Source: Cryptomeria japonica (lineage: Eukaryota > Streptophyta > Pinopsida > Cupressales > Cupressaceae). From it: a DNA stretch of 64,000 nt. This document shows, one piece after another, positions 1-12,426 of this stretch. Under the pieces are notes generated by a model. It was not told where the DNA came from. It was given only the letters and a program-made list of their open reading frames with translations, and did no database searches. Each line of letters begins with the position of its first letter. Position 1 is the first letter of the stretch. The stretch is from NCBI RefSeq assembly GCF_030272615.1, contig NC_081409.1, positions 531,215,791 through 531,279,790 on the forward strand, read 5' to 3'. Position numbers and translations under genes: made by a program.

Positions 1-2810
1 AATCCCTTTAATTGAATGCCAACCATAACCTAACCATAAACTTAACTCTAACCATATAATTAAATCATAATAATAACTCTAAACCTAATCCCTAACCCTA
101 ACAATAACCCTAATCATGATGTAACTCCTAACCATAACCCTAACACTAAACCTAACCCTAACAATGGTGTAAATCCTAACATTAATCCTAATAGTAACCC
201 TTAACACTAACCCTAACCATGATTTAAACCCTAACCCTAACTCTACCCCTAAATTAAATTATATCTCTAATTATAACACTAATCATAAACCCTAACCCTA
301 ACCTTGAATCTATCTCTAATCTAAAACCTAACTCTAATCCAAACCCTAAACTTAAGTCTAACCATATCCATTATCCTAAACCTAACTATGATATAACCCT
401 AACCATAATCCTAAACTATAACTCTAACCATAATCCTAAGGTCTAACCCTAACCCTATCCCAAAATCTAATCCTAATCCTAACACTATCCCTAACTATTA
501 TATACCCCTAACCATAATCATAACCATAATCTTAACCCTACACTAAACCCTAGCATTGTTCCTAACTATGATACATCCCTAGCCATAACCATAATCCTAA
601 CTATAACCCTAAACCTAACCATAATACTAACAATAACCCTAGTACTAAGCCCTAAACCTAAATATAACACTAACCATAAATCCTAGCCCTAACCTTGAAT
701 CTATCTCTAAGCCAAAACCTAACCATAATCCAAACCCTAAACCTAAGTCTAACCATAATCCTGAAATCTAACCCTAACCCTAACCTAAAAGTGAACCCTA
801 ATCCTAATACTATCCCTAACTATTATATACCCCTAACCATAATCATAAACGCAATCTTAACCCTACCCCAAAACCTAACCCTAACCCTAACATTGTCCCT
901 AACTATGATACACCCCTAACTGTAAACATAATCCTAACTATAACCCTAAACCTAACCATAATCCTAACAATAACCCTAATCTTAAACCCTAACCCTTAAT
1001 AATAACCCAAATCATGATGTAAATCCTAACCATAACCCTAACGCTAAACCTAACCCTAACCATGGTGTAAACCCTAACATTAATTTTAATAGTAACCCTT
1101 AACACTTACCCTAACCATGATATAAACCCTAACCCTAACTCTACCCCTAAAATAAGTTATATCTCTAACCATAACACTAACCATAAACCCTAACCTTGAA
1201 CCTATCTCTAAGCCAAAGCTTAACCCTAATCCAAACCCTAAACTTAAGTCTAACCCTATCCATTAACCTAAACCTAACTATGATATAAACCCTAACTAGA
1301 ATCCCAAACCATAACTCTAACCATACTCCAAAAGTCTAACCCTAACCCTACCCCAAAAGATAACCCTTATCCTAACATTATTCCAACGTATTATATACCC
1401 CTAACCATAATCATAACTGTAATCTTAACCCTACCCCAAAACCTAACCCTAACTATGATACACCCCTAACCATAACCATAATCATATCTATAACCCTATA
1501 CCTAACCATAATCCTAACAATAACCCTAATACTATACCCTAACCCTAACCTTGAATCTATCTCTAAGCAAAAAGCTAACCCTAAACCTGTCTAACCCTAT
1601 CCATTAATCTATTTACCTAACTACTATGTAAACACTAACCATAATCCTAAATTATAACTCTAGAACCACAATCCTAACTATAACCCTAAACCTAACCATA
1701 ATCTTAACAATAACCATAACCCTATCCCCTAACACTCACAATAACCCTAATCACGATGCAAATCTTAACTATAACCCTAATGCTAAACCTAACCCAAACG
1801 ATGATATAAACCCTAACCCTCACCATAATCATAATAATAACCATAACCTTAAGCCTAATCATAATCTGAACCCTAACCCTAACCCAACCATGTGTAAACT
1901 AGAACCCTAACCATAATCCTAATTATAACTCTAAACCCTAACACTAATCATAATTCTAACCCTAACCATAACTCTAAACCCAAACCTATCCTTAAGCCTC
2001 AACCCTGACCATAATCTTAATCCTAACCCTAAGCTTAATATTAAGCTCTAACCTTAATCATAATCCTGACCCTAAAGATAACGATGATGTAAATTCTAAC
2101 CCAAACCATTACCCTAAACCTAAAACAAACCCTAACTATGATGTTGACCTTGACACTAAACCTTAACCCTTACCCTAACCCAAACCCTAACCATATCCAT
2201 AATCCTAACTATGACCCTAACCCTAACCTTGACCCCAACCATGATATAAACCATAACCCTAACCCTCACCCCAACCATGACATAAACCATAACCATAATT
2301 GAAAATCCTAACCATAACCCTAATCATAAACCTAAACCCCAACCCTAACAATAATCCCCAACCATAAACTTAAAACCTAACCCTAACCATAACCCCAACC
2401 CCCACCATGAGGTAAATCCTAACCCTAACCATGATTCAAATACTAACCCTAACCTAAGCCTTAATCCTGACCATGACGTAAATCCTATCCCTAACCCTAA
2501 ACAGTAATCCTAAATCCTAACCCTAACCGTAATCCTAAATCCTAACCCTAACCATAATTCTAAACCTAAACCAAACCCTAACTATAATCCTAACAGTAAT
2601 CCTAAATCCTAACCCTAACTATAATTCTAAACCTAAACCAAACCCTAACCGTAATCCTAAATCCTAACCCTAACCATAATTATAAACCTAAATGAACCCT
2701 AACCTTGATGTGAACCCTAATTGGCCCCAACAATGATATAAACCTTAACTCTAACCATAAAACTAACCTTAATCTTAACCTTAACCCTTTTTGTAACCAT
2801 AATACTGACC
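1..2810. repeat. Degenerate telomere-like (CCCTAA)n array with higher-order repeats
   Basis: Almost every 6-8 bases carry a CCCTAA, CCATAA or CCTAAA variant. The commonest spacing is 6 nt (CCCTAA), not the 7-nt CCCTAAA typical of plant telomeres, and pure runs rarely exceed three units. Longer periodicity is visible: a block starting near 111 recurs near 1011, and the landmark ACCTTGAATC (or a variant) occurs near 301, 692, 1193 and 1548, giving a higher-order unit of about 0.9 kb. Near 2504-2690 a shorter unit of about 55-67 bp takes over. The array runs off the left edge, so its full size is unknown. It is probably an ancient interstitial telomere-derived satellite or subtelomeric DNA. Short open frames inside it are low-complexity artefacts. 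Confidence 0.85.
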
Positions 2811-3051
2811 ATCAAATAATGTTTTATACTATCATTAAATAAAGTCTAATATATATATCTTACATTTTAGTATATGCTTTAATCTTGCAACAAATACATT
2901 TATAAAAAATAGTCTAAATGGATATATTTCTTATATCTCTATATAATAATATAATAATATTATAATACTATAATATAATTCAAAAAAAAGAAAAGATACT
3001 ATATAATTATATATTGCATTTATTTATGTTTTCCATGTCACGCTACATGAC

Positions 3052-3236
3052 TACCACTAGCATATATACCTCAATTTTTAATTTAATCTATATAAAATAC
3101 GCCAAGAGATATCCTTCTCAGGGCGCCTATTTTTAATCAATTTTATACCCTTAAGTCAAATAGGCGCTGAGAGAAGGATATGTCTCTAGGTATTATATAG
3201 ATTAAATTAAAATTGAAGGTATATATGCTAGTAATA
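3052..3236. mobile_element. Foldback MITE-like element
   Basis: The two halves are near-perfect inverted copies. The left arm starts at 3052 with TACCACTAGCATATATACC and the right arm ends near 3236 with its complement. The arms also pair internally, including the GGCGCCTATTT and ATATCCTTCTC blocks, leaving a loop of roughly 25 nt around 3133-3155. There is no coding capacity. A possible TA target duplication would fit a Stowaway-like element, but the ends cannot be fixed to the base. The whole unit would form a long hairpin if transcribed. Confidence 0.75.
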
Positions 3237-4140
3237 ATAAGAAAATGTTAAACACTAAATACATTCAATAAGTGATTGAATGCTTCTAACATTATGTATA
3301 ACAAAAAGAAATGTATAGTTTATACTTTCTTTTAATTTTAAAAAATAATGCATTTTATGTATCTCAAACATTTTATAATATTATTGAAAAAATACACATC
3401 TTAAAAAAGATTATAAATTAATTATTCTAACATATTCAATTATTATGTCTCTATTAAACATCTTTGAACCAAAATCAATATTATTAAATTAAAAAAAATT
3501 CAAATTCCTTTTTATAAAATTATTAAAGAATCTTCTAGATTATCATTTAAATAAACTTGTTGAAAAGTAATCACTTAAAAACTATCAAATGACTTAAAAA
3601 GAGAAAATTGTTGAAAATTAATAACATAAAAAACTATTAAATGACATATAAATATAGATATTTACAATTTTATTAGACATTCATAAATAAATTTTCAATG
3701 TTAAATGGATAAACCCATTTTTTATATACCTCTTACTTGTGATAAAATTTTTTAGAACAAAACATTAGGAAAATATTCCATCCTATAGCAGAAGGGGAGA
3801 AGTCGTTCGTAACAGGTGTTCGAGGTGCTGGGTTCCACTCACGCTGGCCGCCTCTTTTGTCGTTGGTATTGTGTCTTCTCTCCATCGACAGATGGCAGAG
3901 ATCCGTTGGATGAAGCAACATCACAGGGTTTTAACGGAACAGAATTTACGTGCTCCCTACGTTACGGGAATCTTCATCTTATCCCCGTGCGTTTGACGAA
4001 GACTTTGAAAAGTTGTGTCCTGCTGGTGAATGTTTTATTGCTTCACCAGTTGGAGCGCAAATTTTAATATAAAGCTTTATTTACCAAGTTTTTCCAGAGC
4101 CGGGCGTGGCTTTGGCAAAGCTTTATTCGGGGGTTGTGGA
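3237..4140. other. Intergenic DNA upstream of the AOX pseudogene
   Basis: From 3237 to about 3775 the DNA is very AT-rich with no recognisable gene. From about 3780 to 4140 it is more GC-balanced and leads into the AOX promoter. A short open frame at 3816-4067 shows no protein features I recognise. Confidence 0.6.
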
Positions 4141-4150
4141 GGCTGGAGAC

Positions 4151-4160
4151 TATAAATAAT
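4151..4160 (+). promoter_or_regulatory. TATA box of the AOX pseudogene
   Basis: TATAAATAAT lies 123-132 bases upstream of the AOX start codon at 4283. This fits a TATA-driven promoter with a 5' leader of about 100 nt. It is the only good TATA element in the GC-balanced region before exon 1. Inferred from position and sequence only. Confidence 0.5.
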
Positions 4161-4282
4161 CTGAGGCCCGTACCCTCATTTTTCAAACTTTGTTTTATAA
4201 TCTTTTTCTCTTATGCTCGCAACTGTGTTTAGAGAAAGAAGAATTTGTGTTACGTATATTCGATTGAGGAGAGAAGTCTTCG

Positions 4283-4670
4283 ATGGCTACGAAGCTTTCG
4301 AGAATGGTGATGAGGAGTTTCAGCAGTTATGGCGGCGGAACGCCTGGTTTAAGAGTTTACTGTAGCAGAGTTGTAATTGTTCATGGTGATAGTTTTTGGT
4401 TGGATAGTCGGAAAGCCTTTGTGAGAGCGGAGAGTAATATGACTAGTGTTAGTCATGTTGTGGGGAAGGAGAAGGTAGAGTTAGAGCAGAGTGAGAAGAA
4501 GGGTGTTGGAGAAGGTAGAGTTAGAGCAGAGTGAGAAGAAGGGTGTTGTTGAGGGTCCAGTAGTAGAGGATTTAAAGGCGAAAGGGTTGGTGCGTTCTAC
4601 CTACTAGGGGTTGCCCCCTGTTAAGCCCACTCGGGAAGATGGATCGTTGTGGCCATGGAATTCCTTCATG
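4283..4670 (+). pseudogene. AOX exon 1 (transit peptide and N-terminal region), broken
   Basis: The start ATG at 4283 opens an Arg/Ser/Ala-rich stretch (MATKLSRMVMRSFSSYGGG) that fits a mitochondrial transit peptide. A 40-bp unit starting GTAGAGTTAGAGCAG is duplicated in tandem around 4474-4553. Forty is not a multiple of three, so the frame ends at 4534. Removing the extra copy in thought gives 348 bp, an exact 116 codons. The later part reads GLPP, then TREDGSLWPWNSF, matching the conserved pre-membrane AOX segment. The position of the regulatory cysteine CysI is Ser (WNSF rather than WNCF). TAG at 4605-4607 is an in-frame stop, and the expected GT donor after 4670 is CT. Confidence 0.85.
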
Positions 4671-5039
4671 CTTAGTATACCACCTTTACATATTTTTTGA
4701 GCTTCTTAAAATTCCCTCTCTTGGATACTGATTCATCTTTATACCATGACTATGAATGGCCCCATTTTAGTAGTGTGAATTTCTGCATAATAAACTTACT
4801 TTTTGTTTGCATAATGTATATGTAAAGACTATATAGTGAGTCACTATTCACAACAACAAAGAATCAAAGAATCAAAGGACATCTTTAATAATAAAAATAT
4901 CTAGTTGAATATAAAAAACTAAATGATATTTGATTCATCAACAATATGTCTTTTAAAGTATGTATTTATATTTTTCTGTTATTATTTATTCTATATTAAT
5001 ATTATATTTATATATTATTATTATATTATTATTGTTTTT
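4671..5039. other. 5' part of AOX intron 1
   Basis: AT-rich sequence between exon 1 and the antisense LINE. No gene is seen. The stretch at about 4980-5040 is a run of ATT/TTA-type repeats that probably corresponds to the A-rich tail of the LINE read from the opposite strand, so the exact insertion boundary cannot be placed. Confidence 0.55.
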
Positions 5040-5211
5040 TATTAAGGTAAAAGCAGGTTTTGAAGGGGCCCCGAAACTCTTTACAAGCATAACTTAAACA
5101 ACAAAAGCGACGAAATACAAAAAGGAACAGTCCAACAAAAAGCCAAAAACCAAAGAAAACCAGAAAAAAGCCCCACAAAGCCAGCAGGCCATCCAGAATC
5201 TAAAAGAGATA

Positions 5212-5491
5212 CTAGTTAATTTTTTCCAGGGTGTTGCTAATTTCATGCAGCTCTTTGATGTTATCCCTGAGATTAGGGAGATCCTTTCTAGAAGCAGCCA
5301 CAGCTTTCTTGACACTAGCCCTGGTCCTCTTTGCAGTGCCACCCACCGGAGTAGCATCACCGCTACCAGTCTAGATAGTCTCTTCATCCAAGTCAAGTTC
5401 CACAGGTATGATCAAAGACCTTAGCGATATCCTCCAGGTTTTTAGTGACAGCAGAAAGGATACTCGGGATAACGCCCATCAGATTTTTCAT
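5212..5491 (-). pseudogene. Small third LINE reading frame after ORF2, broken
   Basis: Directly after the ORF2 stop the same frame resumes with MKNLMGVIPS and runs 32 codons to a TGA at 5393. A shifted frame then gives a basic, helix-prone segment (TAKRTRASVKKAVAASRKD, then LRDNIKELHEI) ending at TAG 5212, with an internal TAG. It may be the eroded C-terminus of ORF2 or a separate small protein. The LINE module at 36641-37775 has a comparable but longer coiled-coil frame in the same place, next to a related 3' tail. No known domain recognised. Confidence 0.4.
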
Positions 5492-8400
5492 CTACCATAA
5501 GATGTTAGAAGAGAGAATGTTCCAAAACAGATTAGTATCTTTTTTTAGCCCCTCAATATGCTCGGTAATAATTTCAAGAATATTAATATTCATAGGATAA
5601 GAGATACCAAACATATTCCAAATTTCCTTAGCAAAAATACAGTCAAAGAGAATGTGTCTTCCAGTTTCAGGAAGCCTGCATAAATTACAGTAATCAGCTA
5701 TAGAGGTGTCTTTTCTATTTGGGAGTCTGTCAAGAAGCAAAAGCCATTTAAAGCATTTTATTTTAGGTTCAACAGAGCCTTTCCATAATATACTAAAATA
5801 TTTCTTCCAAGAGCAAATGCCAAGAGAGGAGTACCAAACAGAATTGACATGGTCAATGATGGCATCATTATATCCAATCACTTTGTAAATGTTCTTAGCT
5901 TTGATTTTGGATAAAATGTTCCCATCCGACCATTTATAGTTTAAGTATCTATGCGAGTCCACATGACAGGTAGTAGGCAAGTCCTTGATAGCTTTAAGAA
6001 TCATAATATAAGTTTTCTTCTGGGAGGTCAGGATATCAAAATTGCTTCTAAGATCATTCCAGTTGATTATCTTGTCATGCTCAAAGAGGTCAATCAGCCG
6101 AGAAATGCCCATACTGGACCAGTATCTAGCAGAGCAGCCTTGGGAGAGGGCAAGGGGTTTGCCAGATAAGTGCAAGTTCCACCAAATGGACCTTTCACCA
6201 TATAGCTGATTATCATCATGGAAATCCTTAATAGTAATATATTTCATGACATAACTCCAGGCTTTCCATATGGACCTAAAGGCAGCGGATCCTTGAACAA
6301 CAATAGGAAAGTTGCCAATAATCAAATCATTAAAAGGTAGATTCTTCCAAGATTTTGTATTTTTGGGGAATCCCCTTTCTATACTGTTCCTAACAAGGAT
6401 CTTCCACAGATCATTACCATCCATAGAGTGGAAAATCCATTTGGCAGCAAGGGCAATCCCTTGATGTTTAAGATCCTTCAATCCCAATCCCCCAAGGAGC
6501 TTATCAGAGTGGCACCAATCCCACTTAACAACATGCATCTTTCTATTTTCTTTACCGTCAGACCATAGGAAAGTTCTGACAGCCTTTTGGATTTCCAAGA
6601 TTTGGTAATTACTGAACATCCAAGCTGAGGAATATTAGATATTGTAGGAAGAGAGAATTTTTTGGCAGACTTGAACTCTGCCGGCCAAGAATAAAGATCT
6701 GTTATGCCACTTATCTAGCTTCTTAGTGATTTTATCTTTAACCCAGGACCACATATCCTTTAAGGAGGGTTCAATAGAAAAGGGGATGCCCAGATATCTC
6801 ACAATTTTATGAGGACCTCCCCATTGAAAATCATATTTTTTAAACCAGTTAGGGGGCTAAACATCCCATCCAAGACATATAGATTTGGAGTGGGATAAAC
6901 GAGCACCAGAAATAGTGCAAAAGAAACTGAGTTTGTTTTGCAGAGCTTCAAAATTGTCAGCACCGGCTTCAAAGAAGATAGCAGTATCATCGGCAAAATG
7001 GCAATTTATAAGCTCATCATCATTAGGGAGAGAGATGGCCTTAACCGCAGGGGAGATAGAGTTATCCCTAAGAATGTAGTACAGGGCATAAGAGGCGATA
7101 ACAAAGAGGGCAAGGGCCAAGGGGCAACCTTGCCTGATGGATCTACCAAGGGGGAAGGAGTCAAAAAGAGAGCCATTAGCACCAATTTGGGAAAAGGCAT
7201 CATTGAGAAACATATTAATAGAGTTGTAGAAAACTCTAGGAAATCCAAAAGCCTCAAGCATCATGGAGATAAAGCTCCATTCCACTCTGTCATAGGCCTT
7301 CTTGAAGTCCAGAAGAAACATGGTAGAATTTTGGTGAGAGTAATTGGCTCGATTCATGGCTTCCCAGCTGGTAATAAGATTCTCAAGAATATATCTTCCT
7401 TTAATGAATCCAGTTTGAGTAGAACAAACAAATTTGGGCAGGATATTCTCAAGTCTCAAAGCCAGAATTTTGGCAAAAAATTTATAGGAGACATTAAGAA
7501 GAGTGATAGGTCTCCAATTTTTTATGAGAGCCTTGTCCCCATCCTTAGGAATCAATTTGATAATACCCATGTTGATAGAGCTACCCAGGGAACCTCTAGA
7601 TAAGGCTTCTGAGTAAATATCTTGAAGATCTTTACATATCCAACTAATGTTAGCTTTGTAATACTCCACAGGTAGGCCATCAGGCCCAGGGGCTTTGTCA
7701 TTATTAAGGGAGTTGATGGCTTTTCAAATCTCTTCCAAGAAGATATCTTTGGATAGAAGGTCAGCATCAATATTGGATATCCTATTCGGGATAAGAGATC
7801 TGCACTGATTTCTAAGGGAAGTAGCCTCCTCCAAATCCTCAGAGATGAGATTTTTTTGGTAAAATTCAGCAAAGGCCTCTTTGATGTTGTCAAGGTCAGT
7901 AATTTCTTGATTATCAACAATAATTCTCTCTATCTTTCCATTGGACTGTTTATGCTTTATGAGGTTAAAGAAAAACTTAGAACCACGATCACCAAATGGA
8001 AGCCAGTGGGCACGGGATCTAATTTTGGCACCTCTAGTTTTAACCTGCTGGTGCTGTCTAAGGGCTTCCTTAGCATTGAGCACTTGAGAGACGAGATTAT
8101 AGTCTGAGGGGTTGGCTTGAATGTCATTTTCAGCTCTCTCAAAGGTCAGAGGAGAGATTTTTTCAATGAATCTATAGTCTTTGGCTCTTTTTTGGCCAAT
8201 GGTTTTTAACAGATTCTACCAGGCGAGAATGTTCATGTTCCATCTGTCAGTATGGAAGCTTGAGGGAAAGTTATACCTATTAATGAGTCTAATGATATGA
8301 ATGGCAACGAGAACGTCTTCATCTTTAAGAAGGCTAGTATTTAGGATAAACTTAGGATTGGAGCCTTTTCTGAGCACAGGGGAATTATAAAATCTAATAC

Positions 8401-9127
8401 AAGAAGAGATAGGATGGTGATCAGAGAGGGAAGTGGAGGTGATGAGGACAGAGTTGCCCAGGTTATCATGCAAGGCAAAGAAGAAATTTTTATTAACATA
8501 GAAACGGTCTAATCTGGAATAGATTCTAGAGGGCCCTTGTTGGAAATTACACCATGTATGCCATAAGCCTGGATTAGTATCTTTATTTCCAACCAAGGGG
8601 TCAAAGAGAAGTTTAGCATTTTTCATTCTATTCCAATTGATTTTTTCCAGGTCTTTCCAAGCAAACGAAAGACCGCCAACTTTGTCCTCTTGGGATTCAA
8701 CCATATTGAAATCCCCACCCACAAGCCATGGGATATTAGGGAGAGCAGCCAGCCAATCCCAGAGGCACGCTCTCTCCCTAAAATCATTTGAGGCATAAAT
8801 AGAGCAAATGCCACAGGTATTGTTGTTGTAGTTAATAGTAATCCACACAGCTTTGTTACAAGGGGAGATCCCATTACCAGTGATATAATTCCCCCATCTT
8901 GGGTTAACCATATGCGCAACTCCACCCCTGCCCCTAGGGTGCTTAGTGCAGAATTTGATAGCATCTTTCCAAAGGAAGTTAAGATTGGTTTCAAGCACGA
9001 AAACAATAACTTTAATCTCCTGTAACATCAAGAAGTCCATGGACTTACAAGTATCTAAATAACACTTAATAATAAATTTCCTGTCAGGGGATTCAAGCCC
9101 CCTTATGTTCCAAGAGATGCAATTCAT
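5492..9127 (-). pseudogene. LINE ORF2 polyprotein (endonuclease and reverse transcriptase)
   Basis: ORF2 nicks the target and copies element RNA in place. It starts MNCISWNIRG, typical of AP-like endonucleases; GGDFNMV and SDHHPI are the catalytic blocks. The reverse transcriptase spans about 7700-6860, with LDFKKAYDRVEW and FADDTAIF (catalytic Asp pair intact). The C-terminal part, to 5492, contains a zinc-binding cluster around 5740-5600 (CNLCRLPETGRHILFDC). The whole 3.6 kb is one frame with no indel seen. It is interrupted by stops at 8216, 7724, 6857, 6635 and 5492, each one transition away from a sense codon. Inactive as it stands. Confidence 0.87.
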
Positions 9128-10763
9128 GAGGAAACATGGGGGGGAGGAGAACATTGGTCTGCTGAACCCACAAGTGGGGTCATAGCAACAAAGGGGGTGT
9201 CCCCGTGCTTTTTATTGGAGGAGTTCTTATTCTTGGAACCCAAAGGCCTCCCCCGTTGTTTCGATGTGGGGAAAACACCCTTGAATTCATCATCATTAAT
9301 TGAGATAGCAGGGGACAAGATATCCACCTCCATGGACTGCTTGGAGTGGAGATTAGCAGAATCCAAGTAATGTTTACCAGCAGGGATGACCTCAAGCACA
9401 CAGTCATCGCTTAGCTCTTTGAAAATCTTATGAGGGAAGTTCTAGGGAGGGCCCGAGTCAGTGCAAAATACAGAGGGGTCTTTGTTGAACAAATTAGTTG
9501 GGGGGTAACTACTTTGGGTTTCTTGAGAGATGACCAAGACGAGGTTGTCTACGCTTGAGGCTAGAAGAGGACCTAAGTACTGGGAGCCCACAGTGGAGGT
9601 GTTCGTCTTCTTATTGGTCCTACGCCTACGTTTATTAGACTTGTTTGCCACGGTTTGGAAATCATCATTTTGATTCTCATTTTCAACAAACACGGAGTTA
9701 GTCGAGATTATGATAGGGGAAGGAGCAATAGGGAGGGGATTAGAATGTTCACCCGCATGAGGGGTTTTGATCATAGAGGATTCCACATTAGGGTTAGTAG
9801 TATTGGTGGGTTTTTGGAGGGGCGAGGGCTTAGCCGGCAGAGGTTTTTTTTTTAGGATGGGGCAGTCCTTCCTCAAATGCCCTTCCCTTCTACATAGGAA
9901 GCAAGTGTTCAAACCTCCAAGAACTTCAATAGGGCAAGAATAACTATCCTCAGTAATGTTAATGTTGATTTCATCCGGAATCTCTTTACCAGGATTCAAC
10001 GAAATAAGTATCCTGGCATCCATATGCGGAACCAATCTCACCATGTCATCCATTCAGATGACTTTACCAAGTGGTTCAAGCAATTGCGGAAGGAAACGCC
10101 ATAGAAAAGGCAAGATTTGTTTAACCAAGATCCACCGAGGGGTTGAGAGGGCAAGAACTTCCTCATGAATGGCCTCGAGGGACCAAGCCAAGGCACGAAA
10201 GGAGGTAGAACCCATGGTCCAATACTGTTTTTTAAGCACTTCGGCCTGGGATTCGTGATTAGCAAAGAAAATCACATATAATCCTTTTTGAATTTGTCTG
10301 CAAAACGAAATATGAAAGCCAAGTTTCAAGTTCCAGTAGTTATGGAACCAATCATCTAAAAAATTTCTGGGAGGGCATTTGTCTACTTCAATAACAGAGA
10401 AAAAAATAGCAGAATTCCTTAACCTATTTTTTTCCTTCATGATTTCAACAAGCATTTCCGGATTCAGAGAAACAGAGAAAGGTAAAGTAGTAGCAATAGC
10501 CCCATTGCTCATACCGGTTTCAAAGGCTCCAAGAACACTCGCCAGATCAAATCTTGCGCTTGCGTCAATGGCAATGCCAGAGTTAGCAACTGCCTCAGAG
10601 AATGATTTGGGTCTTGTAGGCAAAGAGTTGATGGTTTTGGTGGGATTAAGCAGGTTTGGATTGTCAGAGGCATTGCCATTGACGCCCTAGGCGTAGCCGA
10701 GGGAGAGATAGGGGGTAAGGCCTCTGCTGAATGGCAGAGGGAAGCGGGAGAGTTTTCACTCAT
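9124..10763 (-). pseudogene. LINE ORF1 (gag-like, DUF4283 plus CCHC zinc knuckle)
   Basis: ORF1 proteins of plant LINEs bind element RNA. The likely start is ATG at 10763 (MSENSPAS...). One frameshift lies near 10690, after which the frame is continuous to 9124. The region around 10370-10050 reads as a DUF4283-type domain, and the CCHC knuckle CFLCRREGHLRKDC is near 9880-9840. A basic segment (RGRPLGSKNKNSSNKK) lies near the C-terminus. In-frame stops occur at 10054-10056 (TGA) and 9442-9444 (TAG). The terminal TGA (9126-9124) overlaps the ATG of ORF2. Confidence 0.82.
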
Positions 10764-10850
10764 ATTAATTGAAATAAAAACATGGAACGGACACACCTAT
10801 TAGCTCGTCGTTGCCGCCATTCTCCTTGGTGCAGAGGATTTCCTGATCTA

Positions 10851-11498
10851 CATTTTTATTTTAAATTTAAATGATAATAAAATATTATCTAAAATTTTAG
10901 AAATTTTAAATATATTTTAGTACATAAATATTAACATATAATATTTATTATATTTTTAAAATTCAAAGTAAAGAAAAATTATACAAATACATATCAATAA
11001 TACTTTTGTAATCTTTGTTCAACAAAAGAAAAATCTAATCAAATTGATACTCCATGGTTGATAAAATATTCTAATTCTTTACTAAAATTTCAACTCAAAA
11101 TATTTATAAAATAATATTAATCTCTTGATAACTTTCATTTCGATGTTTTATACTTTTTTTAAAGTTATGTAAAAAAATGTAGACTTAGTTTTAACTAAAT
11201 TTATGATTCATATACAATAGACACTTAAAATGATATCTTTCTACATTTTTAACATAATTTTAAAAAAAATAGATATACTAATTTAATACACTCAAAAACA
11301 TCTCAATAAATTGTATCTCACTATCAGTTCAAAACAGTGTGCCAATTCTCTCCTCCTCATTTGCTATAAAATTGAATTTGATGGTTAGGTGGTGCAATTT
11401 TGTAGGGTTTATGAGTAAGTTTTTAAAATGAATTTTTATGGTCCTAGATTTTGTTTGTAATGAATATTACTGCATTTCTAATGAGAAATCGCGTGCAG
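10851..11498. other. 3' part of AOX intron 1
   Basis: AT-rich intron sequence between the LINE 5' end and exon 2. No gene or recognisable element. The acceptor immediately before exon 2 is GCGTGCAG. Confidence 0.6.
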
Positions 11499-11627
11499 CC
11501 TTGGGAGACATACTCTGCAGGCTTGAGCATAGACCTGACAAAGCATCATGTTCCAAACACATTCATTGACAAGCTTGCTTATTGGACTGTCAAGGCCATG
11601 AGGTTTCCTACAGATATCTTCTTTCAG
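11499..11627 (+). pseudogene. AOX exon 2
   Basis: Exactly 129 bp, the canonical size of AOX exon 2. It begins [19 protein letters not shown] and ends FPTDIFFQ, followed by a GT donor. It is preceded by a CAG acceptor in phase 0. It encodes the segment leading into the first membrane-associated helices. No lesion is visible in this exon. Confidence 0.92.
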
Positions 11628-12426
11628 GTGATTATATATGTTGTAAACTGTGTCAATATTTGTAATTGAGCAGCAAAATGGTGCCAGATGTTTTATTTTC
11701 TAACTTGCATGGAATCGAAGACTATTTTTAAGCTTGATTTTATTTTATAAGTCTGTTCTGCAGTGTCTCTTCACACCAGGAGGGGTGCTTAGCAAAAAGA
11801 TCAAGTTAATGAAGTAAAGCACCATCCCCATCCTGGTGAGATGCAAGTAGCCGGTAAGTGCCACTATCAGTTTCTTTTTCCTCTGAATTACCCTGTTTTT
11901 ACAGAGGAAAGGAAAATCCCATAGGATCCTTCGGTTTTTGGTTTTTAAAACATTTTTTCATACTTTTTCTTAACTTGGTTTTAGTTCATTTCATTTGCAT
12001 ACCAGCATGTTTAACATGCTATTGGGATGGAAAGGCCTGTCCATGGCACTAACTATGCCAGAAAATACCCTTATACAGAGGAACTCATGCAGCCTTAAAA
12101 TGAACCACTTCATATGAATGCCTATTTTCCTTTCTAAAAATATGGGAAGAGCCTGTGGGCTATTTTGATGGCTGCTTGACTTTCTTTGTTAGTAGACTGA
12201 TTTGATCTCACTGATGTGTAGATTCAGTAATGAATCCTGTCAATAGATAGATCAGATTCTCTGGTTCACAACATATGATCACTCGCTAATGGATGGGGTT
12301 AAACAGCACATTCTAATCTTCAATTTGTTTAAGCTGAACCATCTAAACAAGTCAAAGTTTAGAGTGTGTCTCTAACCCATCTAACCCATGAGTCTGTGTA
12401 TTGCTAAGAGAAAAATTCATTCTCAG

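Larger units (their letters stand above)
5040..10850 (-). mobile_element. Nearly full-length LINE (non-LTR retrotransposon) in AOX intron 1
   Basis: The element runs right to left, antisense to AOX: 5' end near 10850, ORF1 (10763-9124), ORF2 (9127-5492), a short third frame (5491-5212), and a 3' end near 5040 with complement TTTACCTTAATAAAAAACAA followed by an AT-rich tail. ORF2 order is AP-type endonuclease, reverse transcriptase and C-terminal zinc-binding region; no RNase H is visible. The ORF1 stop and ORF2 start overlap as ATGA. Target-site duplications were not found by eye. Both ORFs carry nonsense changes, so the element is dead. Confidence 0.88.

Noticed and set aside
695-919. 74-codon open frame in the telomere-like array
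   Set aside because: Low-complexity Asn/Leu/Thr repeats produced by reading the CCCTAA-type array; no gene features.
3816-4067. Open frame upstream of AOX
   Set aside because: No family resemblance, and it lies in the promoter region of the AOX pseudogene.
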